18,636 nucleotides of DNA, taken from NCBI GenBank assembly GCA_050698355.1, contig JBOHBN010000340.1, positions 1 through 18,636 of the forward strand. The letters are read 5' to 3'. The notes beneath the pieces are model-generated. The model was given only the letters and a program-made list of their open reading frames with translations, did no database searches and had not been told where the DNA came from. The first letter of the stretch is position 1, and the number at the start of each line of letters is the position of its first letter. Source of the DNA: JBOHBN01 sp050698355. Its GTDB lineage: Bacteria > Actinomycetota > Actinomycetes > Streptosporangiales > WHST01. Of the stretch, positions 1-7,288 are shown piece by piece. A program made the position numbers and the translations under genes.

Positions 1-4
1 CAAC

Positions 5-48
5 GTGTCAGTACCTCAGCTCGCTATGGCGAGCTGAGGTACTGACAC
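5..48. terminator. Perfect 20-bp hairpin at the end of the nanE operon
   Basis: Two perfectly complementary 20-base arms (5-24, GTGTCAGTACCTCAGCTCGC, and 29-48) flank a 4-base loop TATG. The element overlaps the 3' end of nanE, whose stop codon lies inside the distal arm. The stem is long and there is no clear T-run on the exit side within the window, as is common for actinomycete terminators. It shares its outer bases and most of its stem with the hairpin at 18581-18622, and its outer seven bases with the palindrome at 9840-9885. Termination is inferred from position and structure. Confidence 0.8.
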
Positions 49-727
49 TTTCGGAAGACACGCGGGCCTGGGCGAGCCGGCGAGTGATCGCTGCGGGGTT
101 GGTGACCGCCGTGCCCACGACCACCGCGTACGCGCCCGCGTCGAGCGCGGCGCGTACGTGCTCGCGCGTCCAGTACCGCCCCTCGGCGACGACCGGGCAG
201 TCCAGCCGCGCGGCGAGTGCCTTGACGAGGTCGACGTCCGGGCCGTCGCCGGCGACCGCGCCCGGCAGGTAGCCCGAGAGCGTGGAGGCGACCAGGTCCG
301 CTCCGGCGCGGCGGGCGGCCTCGCCCGCCGCGAGGGTGTCCACGTCCGCCATGACCGGTACGCCCAGCCGGTCGTGGATGCCGGCGATGTGGTCGGCGAG
401 CGTGCGCCCGTCCGGGCGGGTACGCGCGGTGCCGTCGATGGCGACGAGCGTCGCGCCCGCCGCGACGACCGCGGCGGCCGCTTCGACGGTCGGGGTGATG
501 TACACCCCACCCGGGTCGCCCTGCTTGTCGATGCCGATGAGGGGCAGGTCGACAGCTCGGTGGATCGCGGCCACATCGGCCGCGCCGTTCGCGCGGATGC
601 CCGCGGCACCGCCGGCCCGCGCCGCACGCGCCATCAGCGCCATCGTGTCCGGCCCGTGCATCGGGTTGTCCGGCCTCGCCTGGCAGGAGACGACGAGGGC
701 TCCCGGTGGGAACGGTAGGTCGGTCAT
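8..727 (-). CDS. nanE: N-acetylmannosamine-6-phosphate 2-epimerase
   Basis: NanE converts ManNAc-6-P to GlcNAc-6-P in the cytoplasm, joining ManNAc or sialic acid catabolism to the GlcNAc pathway. The 239-residue product is a TIM-barrel with family signatures in order: LVVSCQA (11-17), GIRANG (43-48), LPLIGIDK with the expected catalytic Lys68, ITPT (77-80), MADVDT (126-131), TLSGY (149-153), AEGR with the catalytic Glu182, and VVVGTAVTNP near 202-211. The start at 727 is preceded by an AGAAGAGG ribosome site. An in-frame ATG at 745 overlaps the kinase stop (TGATG) and would add six residues, but it lacks that site. The last 13 residues (about 227-239) are encoded by the terminal hairpin and are probably not family sequence. 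The gene is last in its operon, directly after a sugar kinase. The family call is firm. Confidence 0.93.
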   Translation of the reverse strand: MTDLPFPPGALVVSCQARPDNPMHGPDTMALMARAARAGGAAGIRANGAADVAAIHRAVDLPLIGIDKQGDPGGVYITPTVEAAAAVVAAGATLVAIDGTARTRPDGRTLADHIAGIHDRLGVPVMADVDTLAAGEAARRAGADLVASTLSGYLPGAVAGDGPDVDLVKALAARLDCPVVAEGRYWTREHVRAALDAGAYAVVVGTAVTNPAAITRRLAQARVSSESVSTSARHSELRY

Positions 728-744
728 TGACACCTCTTCTCGCA

Positions 745-1674
745 TCAGGGTCCCGCGCGGTGGGTGAGCATCAGCGCCGCGTACGGGCCGGTGTCCGGCG
801 CGGCGGCCAGCCGGCAGGCCCCGTCCAGTCCGCTGCCGGCTGCGGGGACGAGGCAGCGCCTCGAGGCGCGCTGCAGACGCTCCACGAACGCCCGGTGCAG
901 GAACGGCGCGGCGAACCACCGGCCGGTGCCGGCGACGGGCACGCGGTCCCCGGCGCGGACGGCTTCGGCGGCGGTCTCCACCGTGTGGACCAGCTCGCCG
1001 GCAGCGCCCTCGACGATTGCAGCGGCGACGGGGTCGTCCTCACCGGCCGCGCTGTCGACGTCGACCGCGAACGCGGCGATGTCGGCGACGGCCGTACGCG
1101 AGGTGTAGAGGCGATGGGTGAGCTGCTCGGCCGGCCCGTACCGGCGGGTCGCCGCCGCGGTCAGCGAGGTGGCCGGTCCGCGACCGTCCTGGGCGCGGAG
1201 CACCGCTGCGATGCCGGCCCTGCCGACCGCGAACGAGCTGCCGTCGTCACCGAACAGGTAACCCCACGCATCGACCCGGTGCACCAGGTCGCGCTCCCTG
1301 TCGACGGCCAGGCAGGCCACACCCGTACCCGCCGTCAGCACCACGCCGTGGGCGTCGGGCAGCGCACCTGCGTGCGCGGTGACCATGTCGGCGCCGAGCC
1401 GTACCTCGGTCGCGTCGAGGATGCCGGCGACGCTCGCGGCGAACCGTTCCCGCTCCGCGCCCGGCGATGGGGCGCCGGTCAACCCAAGCGCGACGACGTC
1501 GACCGGTCCTGGCCGGCCGACCTCCTCCCAGCACGAGGTGATCGCCTCCAGCTGCTCGCCGTACGGGTCGGACGCCGCGAAGCTGAAGCCGGTCGCGTCG
1601 GCGACCAGGTCGGTACCCGCCACGGCGAGCCGCAGTCCGCTCTGCCCGCCGTCCACGCCGACGCACACCGTCAT
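745..1674 (-). CDS. BadF/BadG-type N-acetylhexosamine kinase (probable ManNAc or GlcNAc kinase)
   Basis: This 309-residue ATP-dependent sugar kinase belongs to the ASKHA fold (BadF/BadG/BcrA/BcrD and eukaryotic GlcNAc-kinase branch). Visible motifs are the N-terminal phosphate loop VGVDGGQS (5-12), the second phosphate loop TAGTGVACLAV, the typical WGYLFGDDGSSF stretch, and a C-terminal VAGTGRWFAAPF adenosine-type motif. Its ATG overlaps the stop of the upstream permease (ATGA), and nanE follows within a few bases, so the genes are probably translationally coupled. With a ManNAc-6-P epimerase immediately downstream, the likely reaction is phosphorylation of imported ManNAc. GlcNAc or another N-acetylhexosamine cannot be excluded. 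It lacks the zinc-binding cysteine cluster of ROK-family NanK, so it would be a non-orthologous replacement for that enzyme. Confidence 0.85.
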   Translation of the reverse strand: MTVCVGVDGGQSGLRLAVAGTDLVADATGFSFAASDPYGEQLEAITSCWEEVGRPGPVDVVALGLTGAPSPGAERERFAASVAGILDATEVRLGADMVTAHAGALPDAHGVVLTAGTGVACLAVDRERDLVHRVDAWGYLFGDDGSSFAVGRAGIAAVLRAQDGRGPATSLTAAATRRYGPAEQLTHRLYTSRTAVADIAAFAVDVDSAAGEDDPVAAAIVEGAAGELVHTVETAAEAVRAGDRVPVAGTGRWFAAPFLHRAFVERLQRASRRCLVPAAGSGLDGACRLAAAPDTGPYAALMLTHRAGP

Positions 1675-2576
1675 CGGATGCCCGCCGTCATCGCCACGCC
1701 CTGCACGAACCTGCGCTGCAGGCTCAGGAACAGCAAAAGCGTCGGCAGCAACGCGAGCACCGCAGCGGCCATCATCATCGGTACGCCGGCGGCGCCGAGG
1801 TTGTTGGCCTGCATCGCGGCGAGGCCGACGGGAAGGGTGGTGTGGGCGTCGTCCGCGCCGACGAGCAGCGGCCACAGGTGCGAGTCCCAGTTGGTCATGA
1901 AGATGAACAGCGCGAGCGCCGCCATCGGGCCCCGTGAGAGCGGCGCGACGACTCGAACGAGGGTCCGCAGCTCACCCGCACCGTCGATCCGCGCGGCTTC
2001 CAGCAACTCGTCGGGTACTTGCGAGATCGCCTGCCGCATCAAGAAGATGCCGAACGCGTTCGTCCCCGCCGGGACGATGAGGCCGGCGAAGCTGTTCACC
2101 CACCCGAGTTGGTAGACCAGCGCGTACAGCGGCACGTAGATGACCTCGAGCGGCACCATTGCCGTGGCGAGCACCACGACGAACGCCGCGTTGCGTCCCG
2201 GGTAGCTGAACTTCGCGAACGAGTAACCGGCGAGCGTGCAGGTGATGACGTTGAGCACCGTGACGCTGGCGCCGACGACGGCGGAGTTGAGGTAGTACCT
2301 GGCGAACGCGGTCTGCGTGAACGGCAGCGCGAAGTTCCGCCAGGTGAACGGATCCGGCAGCCAGTGCACCGGGACGCTGAAGACCTCGCTCGCCGGTTTC
2401 AGCGCCGACAGCACCGCGTACACGAGCACCGCCGCGAAGGCGAGCCCGCCGGCCGCGACGGCGAGCCAGAGCACGGCGCGGGGAACCGACGCGATGGCCC
2501 GACGTACCGGCCGCCGCCTCCGGGCTCCTGGTGGCGCGTTCGCGGTCCGCGCGGGCGCATTGATCGTGCCGGTCAC
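1671..2576 (-). CDS. Carbohydrate ABC transporter permease (MalG/CUT1 type)
   Basis: This is the inner-membrane permease subunit of a CUT1 sugar importer, 301 residues long. A basic N-terminus (about 1-34) leads into several hydrophobic segments. The cytoplasmic EAA loop that docks the ATPase is at about 193-213 (EAARIDGAGELRTLVRVVAPL region). MalG-like features include a periplasmic stretch after the first segment with LPDPFTWRNF. The GTG start at 2576 was chosen because it overlaps the stop of the preceding permease by four bases (GTGA). The longer open frame to 3761 is antisense-type sequence over two other real genes. The stop overlaps the kinase start. No ATPase is encoded in the operon, so a shared MsiK-like ATPase is inferred, as is usual for actinomycete CUT1 systems. 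Confidence 0.9.
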   Translation of the reverse strand: MTGTINAPARTANAPPGARRRRPVRRAIASVPRAVLWLAVAAGGLAFAAVLVYAVLSALKPASEVFSVPVHWLPDPFTWRNFALPFTQTAFARYYLNSAVVGASVTVLNVITCTLAGYSFAKFSYPGRNAAFVVVLATAMVPLEVIYVPLYALVYQLGWVNSFAGLIVPAGTNAFGIFLMRQAISQVPDELLEAARIDGAGELRTLVRVVAPLSRGPMAALALFIFMTNWDSHLWPLLVGADDAHTTLPVGLAAMQANNLGAAGVPMMMAAAVLALLPTLLLFLSLQRRFVQGVAMTAGIR

Positions 2577-3469
2577 CGGTCGTCCCTGCGGAACACTCGC
2601 AGCTGCACGAGGGTGAGCAGCAGCAGGATGAAGAACATGAGCACCGCCACCGCGGATGCGCGTCCCATCCGGGCGCTCTCGAAAGCGGTCTTGTACACGT
2701 AGAGGTTGATCACCTCGGTGCTGAAGCCGCCGCCGGTCATCACGTACTGCGCGCTGAACGCCTGGAAACCGCGGATCACCGCCATCACCGAGCAGATGGC
2801 GGTGATCGGTTTGAGCATGGGCAACGTGATGTGGACGAGCCGCTGCCAGGCGTTGCACCCGTCCACGAACGCCGCCTCGTACAGGTCGCGCGGGATCGTC
2901 GCGAGGCCGGCGAGGAACAGGATGAGGAAGAAGCCGGTCTCCTTCCACACGCTCATGATGACCAGCGCCCACTTGGCGCTCGCGGAGCTGGTCAGCCAGT
3001 TGACGTCCAGCCCGAGCACCTCGTTCAGCATCCCGTGCGGTTGCAGCACCAGGTGCCAGATGACCGACGTCACGACCCAGCTCATCGCCACCGGCGCGAA
3101 GTAGAACAGCCGGACGGCGCCCGCACCTGGCATGCGGGAGCTGAGCACCAGACCGAGCGCCAGGGCGAGCACTACCGCCGGCAGGTAGCTGCCGACGACG
3201 TAGAAGAGCGTGTTGAGCAACACGTGGTGGAACTTCTCGCTGTGCAGCAGGAACGCGAAGTTGTCCAGGCCCACCCATTCGGCGGGGGCGGTGAGCGAGT
3301 ACTCGAACAGGCTCAGGTAGAAGACGCGCAGCGCTGGCCATATCGCGAACGCGAGGAACAGCACCAGCGCGGGCACGGCCATTGCGGCGCCGATGACGTC
3401 GCGGCGCCGGTCGGGTCGCCTGGTGGTGCGGGCCGCGCGCTTGCGCGGCCCCGCCGTTGTCGCCGCCAT
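2573..3469 (-). CDS. Carbohydrate ABC transporter permease (MalF/UgpA type)
   Basis: This is the partner permease of the CUT1 importer, 298 residues. A strongly basic N-terminus (residues 9-23) is followed by the first membrane segment (about 26-47). The EAA loop lies at about 198-220 (EAAFVDGCNAWQRLVHITLP), and the last hydrophobic segment (about 271-292) ends in a basic tail. FYFAPVAMSWVVTSVIW and MTGGGF near 244-249 are typical of UgpA/LacF-like proteins. The start lies three bases after the stop of the binding-protein gene, and the stop overlaps the GTG of the second permease. Substrate specificity cannot be read from this subunit. The kinase and NanE context suggests an N-acetylated amino sugar. 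Confidence 0.9.
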   Translation of the reverse strand: MAATTAGPRKRAARTTRRPDRRRDVIGAAMAVPALVLFLAFAIWPALRVFYLSLFEYSLTAPAEWVGLDNFAFLLHSEKFHHVLLNTLFYVVGSYLPAVVLALALGLVLSSRMPGAGAVRLFYFAPVAMSWVVTSVIWHLVLQPHGMLNEVLGLDVNWLTSSASAKWALVIMSVWKETGFFLILFLAGLATIPRDLYEAAFVDGCNAWQRLVHITLPMLKPITAICSVMAVIRGFQAFSAQYVMTGGGFSTEVINLYVYKTAFESARMGRASAVAVLMFFILLLLTLVQLRVFRRDDR

Positions 3470-3472
3470 CGG

Positions 3473-4762
3473 CTACCCGATCGACGTCTGCATCTGTGCG
3501 TTCGCCTGGTCCAGCGCCTTCTTCGGGTCCGCGCCGTCGAAGACGACCTTGTCGACCGCGTCCTTCAGTTGATCCTTGACCTCGCTCCAGTGCTGGCACA
3601 CGTGATCGAACTTGCCGTTGGTGTACGCCTTCGACCATGCGCCGGCGAAGTCGATGTTCTTGCCCGCTTCGGTGTTCTCCCAGCCCTTGCGGCCCTGGAA
3701 GAAGCCGACGTCGGAGAGCCACTGCTGAGGATGCGAGGAGAGAAACGCGATGAACTTCCACGCCTCGGTCTTGTTCTCCGAGGCTGAGTTGACCGCCCAG
3801 TCATAGCCGTACCAGCGCACGACCGGGTCGTCAGGGTTGACCTGGGGGAGCGGCACGACCTTCAGCTGCTTGTACGTCTTCGGGTTCGACTCCTTGATCT
3901 GCTCCATCGACCACGGCCAAGCGAGCGCCATCGACTGCTTCCCGCTCGCCAGGTCGGTGAACGGTGCAGTCGCCTCGCGGCTCGCGGTGTTGGGGTTGGC
4001 GATGCCAGAGTCACGCGCCAGCTCCGCCCAGGTCTGCATGGCCTGCACCGAACCCGGCTGGTCGGCGGTCGCCTTGGAGCACGACGGGTTCGCCAGCGCG
4101 CCGCCTGTCTGGGCGAGCAGGGTCTGGTAGTCGGTCATGTACCAGCCCGAGTGGATATAGGAGAAGTTGAACGCCTGCTTGTGGCCGGCGGCGACCAGCT
4201 TCTTGCCGTACGAGACGACGTCGTTCCACGTCTCGGGTGGCTTGTTCGGGTCGAGGCCCGCGTCGGCGAAGTGCTTGGTGTTGATGACGAACGCGGTGGC
4301 GTCCAGCTCGCTCGGGACGCCGTACAGGGTGCCGTCCGGCCCCTTCGCGCCGTCGACCGCGTGCGGGAGGTACCGCGACTTCAGGTCCGCGATCGACTTG
4401 GCGCCGAACGTCTTCGGGTCGATCGGCGCGACGAGGTTCTTCGGGATGTACTCGCCGCGCAGCGCGCCGTCGTCCATGTTGATGATGTCCGGGCCGGTGC
4501 CGTTGGAGAGGGCGGTGAGCATCTTCGTCCCGAACTGCGTGTTCGGGATCGTCTGGTACTCGATCGTGACGTTCGGGTGTTTCTTCTCGTACGCCGCGAT
4601 TAGCTTCTTGTTCAGCTTCACCATCGGCGGGTGGGTGTGCGTCCAGAAGGTCAGCGTGACCTCCCCGCCGGACCCGCCACCGCCTCCGCAGGCGGCGGCT
4701 CCGGTGGCGACCATGGCGGTCGCGGCGACCACGGCCGCGAACCGGTGCTTGTTCTTACGCAT
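3473..4762 (-). CDS. Extracellular sugar-binding lipoprotein (family 1 SBP)
   Basis: This 429-residue lipid-anchored solute-binding protein delivers substrate to the two downstream permeases. The N-terminus has MRKNKHR, a hydrophobic stretch (8-24) and a lipoprotein cysteine at Cys25 in AAAC, followed by a glycine-rich linker, as in many actinomycete SBPs. The mature part begins VTLTFWTHTHPP and continues with the family-1 pattern (AAYEKKHPNVTIEYQTIP, GTGPDIINMDDG, GTLYGVPSELDATAFVINTK, WAVNSASENKTEAWKFIAFL). A GAGGGAG ribosome site precedes the ATG by about seven bases. It is the first gene of the operon, with a 166-bp upstream gap that carries DasR-like half-sites. The ligand is inferred from neighbours (ManNAc or a related amino sugar) and is not shown by the sequence. 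Confidence 0.9.
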   Translation of the reverse strand: MRKNKHRFAAVVAATAMVATGAAACGGGGGSGGEVTLTFWTHTHPPMVKLNKKLIAAYEKKHPNVTIEYQTIPNTQFGTKMLTALSNGTGPDIINMDDGALRGEYIPKNLVAPIDPKTFGAKSIADLKSRYLPHAVDGAKGPDGTLYGVPSELDATAFVINTKHFADAGLDPNKPPETWNDVVSYGKKLVAAGHKQAFNFSYIHSGWYMTDYQTLLAQTGGALANPSCSKATADQPGSVQAMQTWAELARDSGIANPNTASREATAPFTDLASGKQSMALAWPWSMEQIKESNPKTYKQLKVVPLPQVNPDDPVVRWYGYDWAVNSASENKTEAWKFIAFLSSHPQQWLSDVGFFQGRKGWENTEAGKNIDFAGAWSKAYTNGKFDHVCQHWSEVKDQLKDAVDKVVFDGADPKKALDQANAQMQTSIG

Positions 4763-4841
4763 GGCGGGCTCCCTCGACGGGCGTGTCGTCTCAGGTAAGC
4801 CGAGCCGTACGCGCCGGCGTAACCCCGGTGAGCCAAGGCGG

Positions 4842-4851
4842 CTAGACCAGT
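4842..4851. promoter_or_regulatory. DasR/NagR-like operator half-site (proximal)
   Basis: CTAGACCAGT on the plus strand (ACTGGTCTAG on the minus strand) lies about 80 bases upstream of the sugar-binding protein start. The DasR operator of actinomycetes is the palindrome ACTGGTCTAGACCAGT or close variants. One half here is perfect and the other is degenerate, giving about 12 of 16 matches over 4836-4851. An exact inverted copy of the ten bases is at 4915-4924. Regulation by a DasR/NagR-type protein is inferred. No such gene is in the window. Confidence 0.5.
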
Positions 4852-4914
4852 TCGGATCCGCCTGTGGCTCGCATCTCGTGGCGGGCAGGGCGAAGCCGGA
4901 GGTACGGCCAAACG

Positions 4915-4930
4915 ACTGGTCTAGTGGTCT
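4915..4930. promoter_or_regulatory. DasR/NagR-like operator half-site with direct repeat (distal)
   Basis: The bases ACTGGTCTAGTGGTCT contain a perfect DasR half-site followed by a second TGGTCT in direct orientation. They overlap the stop codon of the upstream transporter permease. The first ten bases are the inverted copy of the site at 4842-4851, offset by 73 bases, which is close to seven helical turns. The rest of the gap (4763-4914) shows no confident -10/-35 pair and no clear terminator for the gene ending at 4929. Confidence 0.45.
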
Positions 4931-5585
4931 ACCCGTACGCGGCCAGCCGCGCCTCGAGCCGGCGGATCAGCCTCGCGGTGGGGTAGCTCACGGCGAGGAA
5001 GAGCACACCGGCCATGGTGAGCGGTTCGAGGTAGCGATAGGTATCCGACCCGATCGCGAGCGCGTGGCCCAGGAGCTCGAAGACCGTGATGGCCGACAGG
5101 ATCGCGGAGTCCTTGAACATCTGGACGACGTAGTTACCCAGCGCCGGGACGACCGCCCGGATCGCTTGCGGCAGTACCACGGCCTGCCAGCGCCGCCGCA
5201 GCGGGAGGCTCAGCGCGGTCGCCGCCTCCCACTGCCCGCGCGGTACGCCTTCGATGCCCGCGCGGTAGACCTCGGCGGTGTAGGCGCTGTAGTTGATGCC
5301 GATCACGATGACGCCGGTGACGAACGCGGAGAACTTGATGTCGTAGTCAGGCAGCACGTAGAACGCGACGTACGCCTGTACGAGGAGTGGGGTGCCGCGT
5401 ACGAATTCCACGACCAGGCTGAACAGCGGAGACACGATCGGGACGCCCGAGTAACGCACCACCGCGAGCAGGAGGCCCACGACCATCGCGATCGCCGAGC
5501 CGAGCACGGTGACCTCCACGGTGATGAGGAGACCGCGCAGCAGGTTGGGGATCACGCTGACCGCGAATGCCCAGTCCCAGATCAT
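4929..5585 (-). CDS. ehuD: Polar amino acid/ectoine-type ABC permease, EhuD-like
   Basis: This 218-residue HisM/PAAT-family permease probably pairs with the EhuC-like subunit. It begins MIWDWAFAVSVIPNLLRGLLITVE, the usual layout of EhuD-type proteins, with a RGTPLLVQ motif after the second hydrophobic segment. An EAA loop (EAATALSLPLRRRWQ, then VVLPQAIRAVVPALGN) is where an ATPase would dock. The ATG at 5585 overlaps the ehuC stop (ATGA). An in-frame ATG at 5639 would add 18 residues inside ehuC and is less likely. This is the last gene of its operon, and the EhuA ATPase that commonly accompanies it is absent. The permease class is firm, while ectoine specificity is inferred from the binding protein. 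Confidence 0.82.
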   Translation of the reverse strand: MIWDWAFAVSVIPNLLRGLLITVEVTVLGSAIAMVVGLLLAVVRYSGVPIVSPLFSLVVEFVRGTPLLVQAYVAFYVLPDYDIKFSAFVTGVIVIGINYSAYTAEVYRAGIEGVPRGQWEAATALSLPLRRRWQAVVLPQAIRAVVPALGNYVVQMFKDSAILSAITVFELLGHALAIGSDTYRYLEPLTMAGVLFLAVSYPTARLIRRLEARLAAYG

Positions 5586-6289
5586 AGGTGCGGCCTGTTT
5601 CCGAGGACGAGCAACCGCAGCGCGCTTCCCGGTGTCCACTTGGCGCCGGGCTCAGGCCGTACCTTGCGTTCGATGCCGCGCCGGCCGAACGACAGCAGGA
5701 CCGACACCACGAAGTAGGCCAGCATGATGACGCCGAAGACCTCGGTGGTGGCGCCGGTCGTGGCGCGCACCTGTTGCGCCCGGAACGTCAGGTCCGCGAC
5801 CGTCACGAGCGAGACAAGCGAGCTGTTCTTCAGCAGGTCGATCACGACGTTGCCGAACGGCGGCAGCATTCGCGGTATCGCCTGCGGGAGGAGGACCAGT
5901 CGGTAGCGCTGCGCGACCGTCATGTTGAGTGCGACCGCGGCGTCGGTCTGGCCGACCGGTAGGGAGAGCATGGCACCGCGTACGATCTCGGCCGCGTACG
6001 CGCCCTCATTCAGGCCGAGAGTGAGCACCGCCGCGGCCAGAGGCGTGAGCTGGATGCCGAAGAACGGCAACGCGTAGAAGAACCAGAACAGCTGCACGAT
6101 CATCGAAGTGCCGCGGAAGACCTCGATGAAGGTGCTCGCAGGCCAACGCATCGCCCGATGGCGGGACATCCGGCTCAGCCCCGCCGTGAACGCGACGAGC
6201 AGTGCGAGCGCCACACCCAGCCCGGTCACCTCGAGGGTGATGAGCAGGCCGCGCAGCAGGAACGGAAGGTACGGCTCGATGACAGACAT
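5582..6289 (-). CDS. ehuC: Polar amino acid/ectoine-type ABC permease, EhuC-like
   Basis: This 235-residue HisQ/PAAT-family permease opens with MSVIEPYLPFLLRGLLITLEVT, the standard first membrane segment. FIEVFRGTSMIVQLFWFFYALP is the family's RGT motif region. The cytoplasmic loop AAVALNMTVAQRYRLVLLPQAIPRMLPPFGN is the ATPase-docking element, with the usual Glu of EAA replaced by Ala. The C-terminus carries a longer than usual charged tail (about 206-235) that overlaps the ehuD start. The gene follows the binding protein after 21 bases with no obvious ribosome site. It works with EhuD and EhuB. A general polar amino acid importer remains possible. Confidence 0.82.
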   Translation of the reverse strand: MSVIEPYLPFLLRGLLITLEVTGLGVALALLVAFTAGLSRMSRHRAMRWPASTFIEVFRGTSMIVQLFWFFYALPFFGIQLTPLAAAVLTLGLNEGAYAAEIVRGAMLSLPVGQTDAAVALNMTVAQRYRLVLLPQAIPRMLPPFGNVVIDLLKNSSLVSLVTVADLTFRAQQVRATTGATTEVFGVIMLAYFVVSVLLSFGRRGIERKVRPEPGAKWTPGSALRLLVLGNRPHL

Positions 6290-6310
6290 TGGTCGGGGCG
6301 GTTGGCGCCG

Positions 6311-7222
6311 TTATCCCGGGTTCTTGCACAGCTGCTCGGTGGTGACTCCCTTGACTGCCTCGGCAGAGAAACCCCACTTTCGCAGTAGTTTCGCGTACTC
6401 GTCGGTCTGCTTGAACTTGTGCAGGCTCTTGTTGTACGCGTCGCGGAACTTGGTGTCGGACTTGCGGAAGCCCGCGCCGGCACCGGTGGGTGGGACATCC
6501 TGGATCGGCGGCGTCACCTCGAACTTGGTCTTTTTCGTTTTGAGTGCCTTGAGCGACAGCGTGGGCAACATGAAGGCGTCCGCCCGCCCGGCCGCGACCG
6601 CCTCGATGCCGCTCCGGCCGTCCTTCACCTTGACGATCTGGGAGTCCGGTATGCCCTTGCCTTGCAGCACGCCGAACTCGAACGCGCCCGGCAGCGCGGC
6701 GACCTTGACCTTTGAGTTCTTCTTGAGGTCCGCCACGTTGTGCAAGTTCTTGGGGTTTCCGGGTGGGACCGCGAACGACTCGGTGGAGACGACCTGAGGC
6801 TCGGAATACGCGATCTGCTCGCACCGGGACTGTTTCATGAACAGCCCCGCGGTGATGATGTCCCAGCGCCCGGCCTTGAGTCCCGGGATCATCGTGTCGT
6901 ACGGAGTGACGACGCCTTGCACCTTCGGTACGCCCATGCCCTTGAGCGCGGCATGCGCGATGTCGGGCGCCGCGCCGGTCACCGTGCCGTCGGGGTTGAC
7001 CTTCGTGTACGGCGGCTCGTTCGCGATCGCGAGGCTGGCGTACCCCTGCTTCTTGATCTGGGCGAGCGTGTCGTTCTCCGTGTCGGAGCCGCCACCCGCG
7101 CCGCGTCCCTTGCCCGGTGTGCTGGTGCTGCACGCCGTTGTCACCTCGGCGAACGAGAACGTGACCAGTGCCAATCCGGCGCCCTTGAGAGCGTCACGAC
7201 GGGTGACTGGGCTGCTGTCCAT
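6311..7222 (-). CDS. ehuB: Ectoine/hydroxyectoine-type binding lipoprotein, EhuB-like
   Basis: This 303-residue family-3 solute-binding protein has a Tat-like signal (TRRDALKGAG, residues 7-16) and a probable lipoprotein cysteine, Cys31. The mature part has the EhuB-type run of YASLAIANEPPYT, VNPDGTVTGAAPDIA, ALKGMGVPKVQGVVT, MIPGLKAGRWDIITAGLFM and CEQIAYSEPQVV. These match the ectoine-binding subfamily better than generic HisJ/GlnH proteins. A strong GGAGGA ribosome site ends four bases before the ATG. It is the first gene of a three-gene operon with EhuC and EhuD. The ligand (ectoine, hydroxyectoine or a related zwitterion) is inferred from family resemblance. Confidence 0.82.
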   Translation of the reverse strand: MDSSPVTRRDALKGAGLALVTFSFAEVTTACSTSTPGKGRGAGGGSDTENDTLAQIKKQGYASLAIANEPPYTKVNPDGTVTGAAPDIAHAALKGMGVPKVQGVVTPYDTMIPGLKAGRWDIITAGLFMKQSRCEQIAYSEPQVVSTESFAVPPGNPKNLHNVADLKKNSKVKVAALPGAFEFGVLQGKGIPDSQIVKVKDGRSGIEAVAAGRADAFMLPTLSLKALKTKKTKFEVTPPIQDVPPTGAGAGFRKSDTKFRDAYNKSLHKFKQTDEYAKLLRKWGFSAEAVKGVTTEQLCKNPG

Positions 7223-7272
7223 AGGGTCCTCCGGGTCGCTCGGGTGGGCGCCCAGTCAAGAGAGTTTTTGTT

Positions 7273-7288
7273 GGATTGTCAACAATCC
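7273..7288 (-). promoter_or_regulatory. GntR/FadR-like operator dyad over a candidate -35 of the ehuBCD operon
   Basis: Arms GGATTGT (7273-7279) and ACAATCC (7282-7288) form a dyad with core TTGTCAACAA, close to the TNGT...ACNA pattern of FadR-family operators. On the minus strand the core reads TTGACA (7278-7283), a perfect -35 hexamer. Seventeen bases further on is a weak -10 candidate, TTGACT, at 7255-7260, so a repressor bound here would block RNA polymerase. A FadR-type regulator is encoded at 9903-10652, but the link is inference. Confidence 0.55.

Noticed and set aside
728..919. N-terminal extension of NanE to 919
   Set aside because: It would overlap the kinase C-terminus and is Arg/Pro-rich with no homology to NanE. 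A good ribosome site precedes the ATG at 727.
706..2115. 469-codon open frame on the plus strand
   Set aside because: It is antisense to the kinase and permease genes, which carry family motifs. Composition is typical of a shadow frame.
2577..3761. N-terminal extension of the MalG-like permease to 3761
   Set aside because: The added part is out of frame with the real permease and binding-protein genes it covers. The GTGA overlap at 2576 is the natural start.
8..4762. Complete sialic acid catabolic cluster
   Set aside because: There is no lyase (NanA), no NagA/NagB and no sialidase in the window, so only a ManNAc-to-GlcNAc-6-P segment can be supported.
4167..5717. 516-codon open frame on the plus strand
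   Set aside because: It is antisense to the sugar-binding protein and EhuD, crosses a regulatory gap, and has low-complexity composition without motifs.
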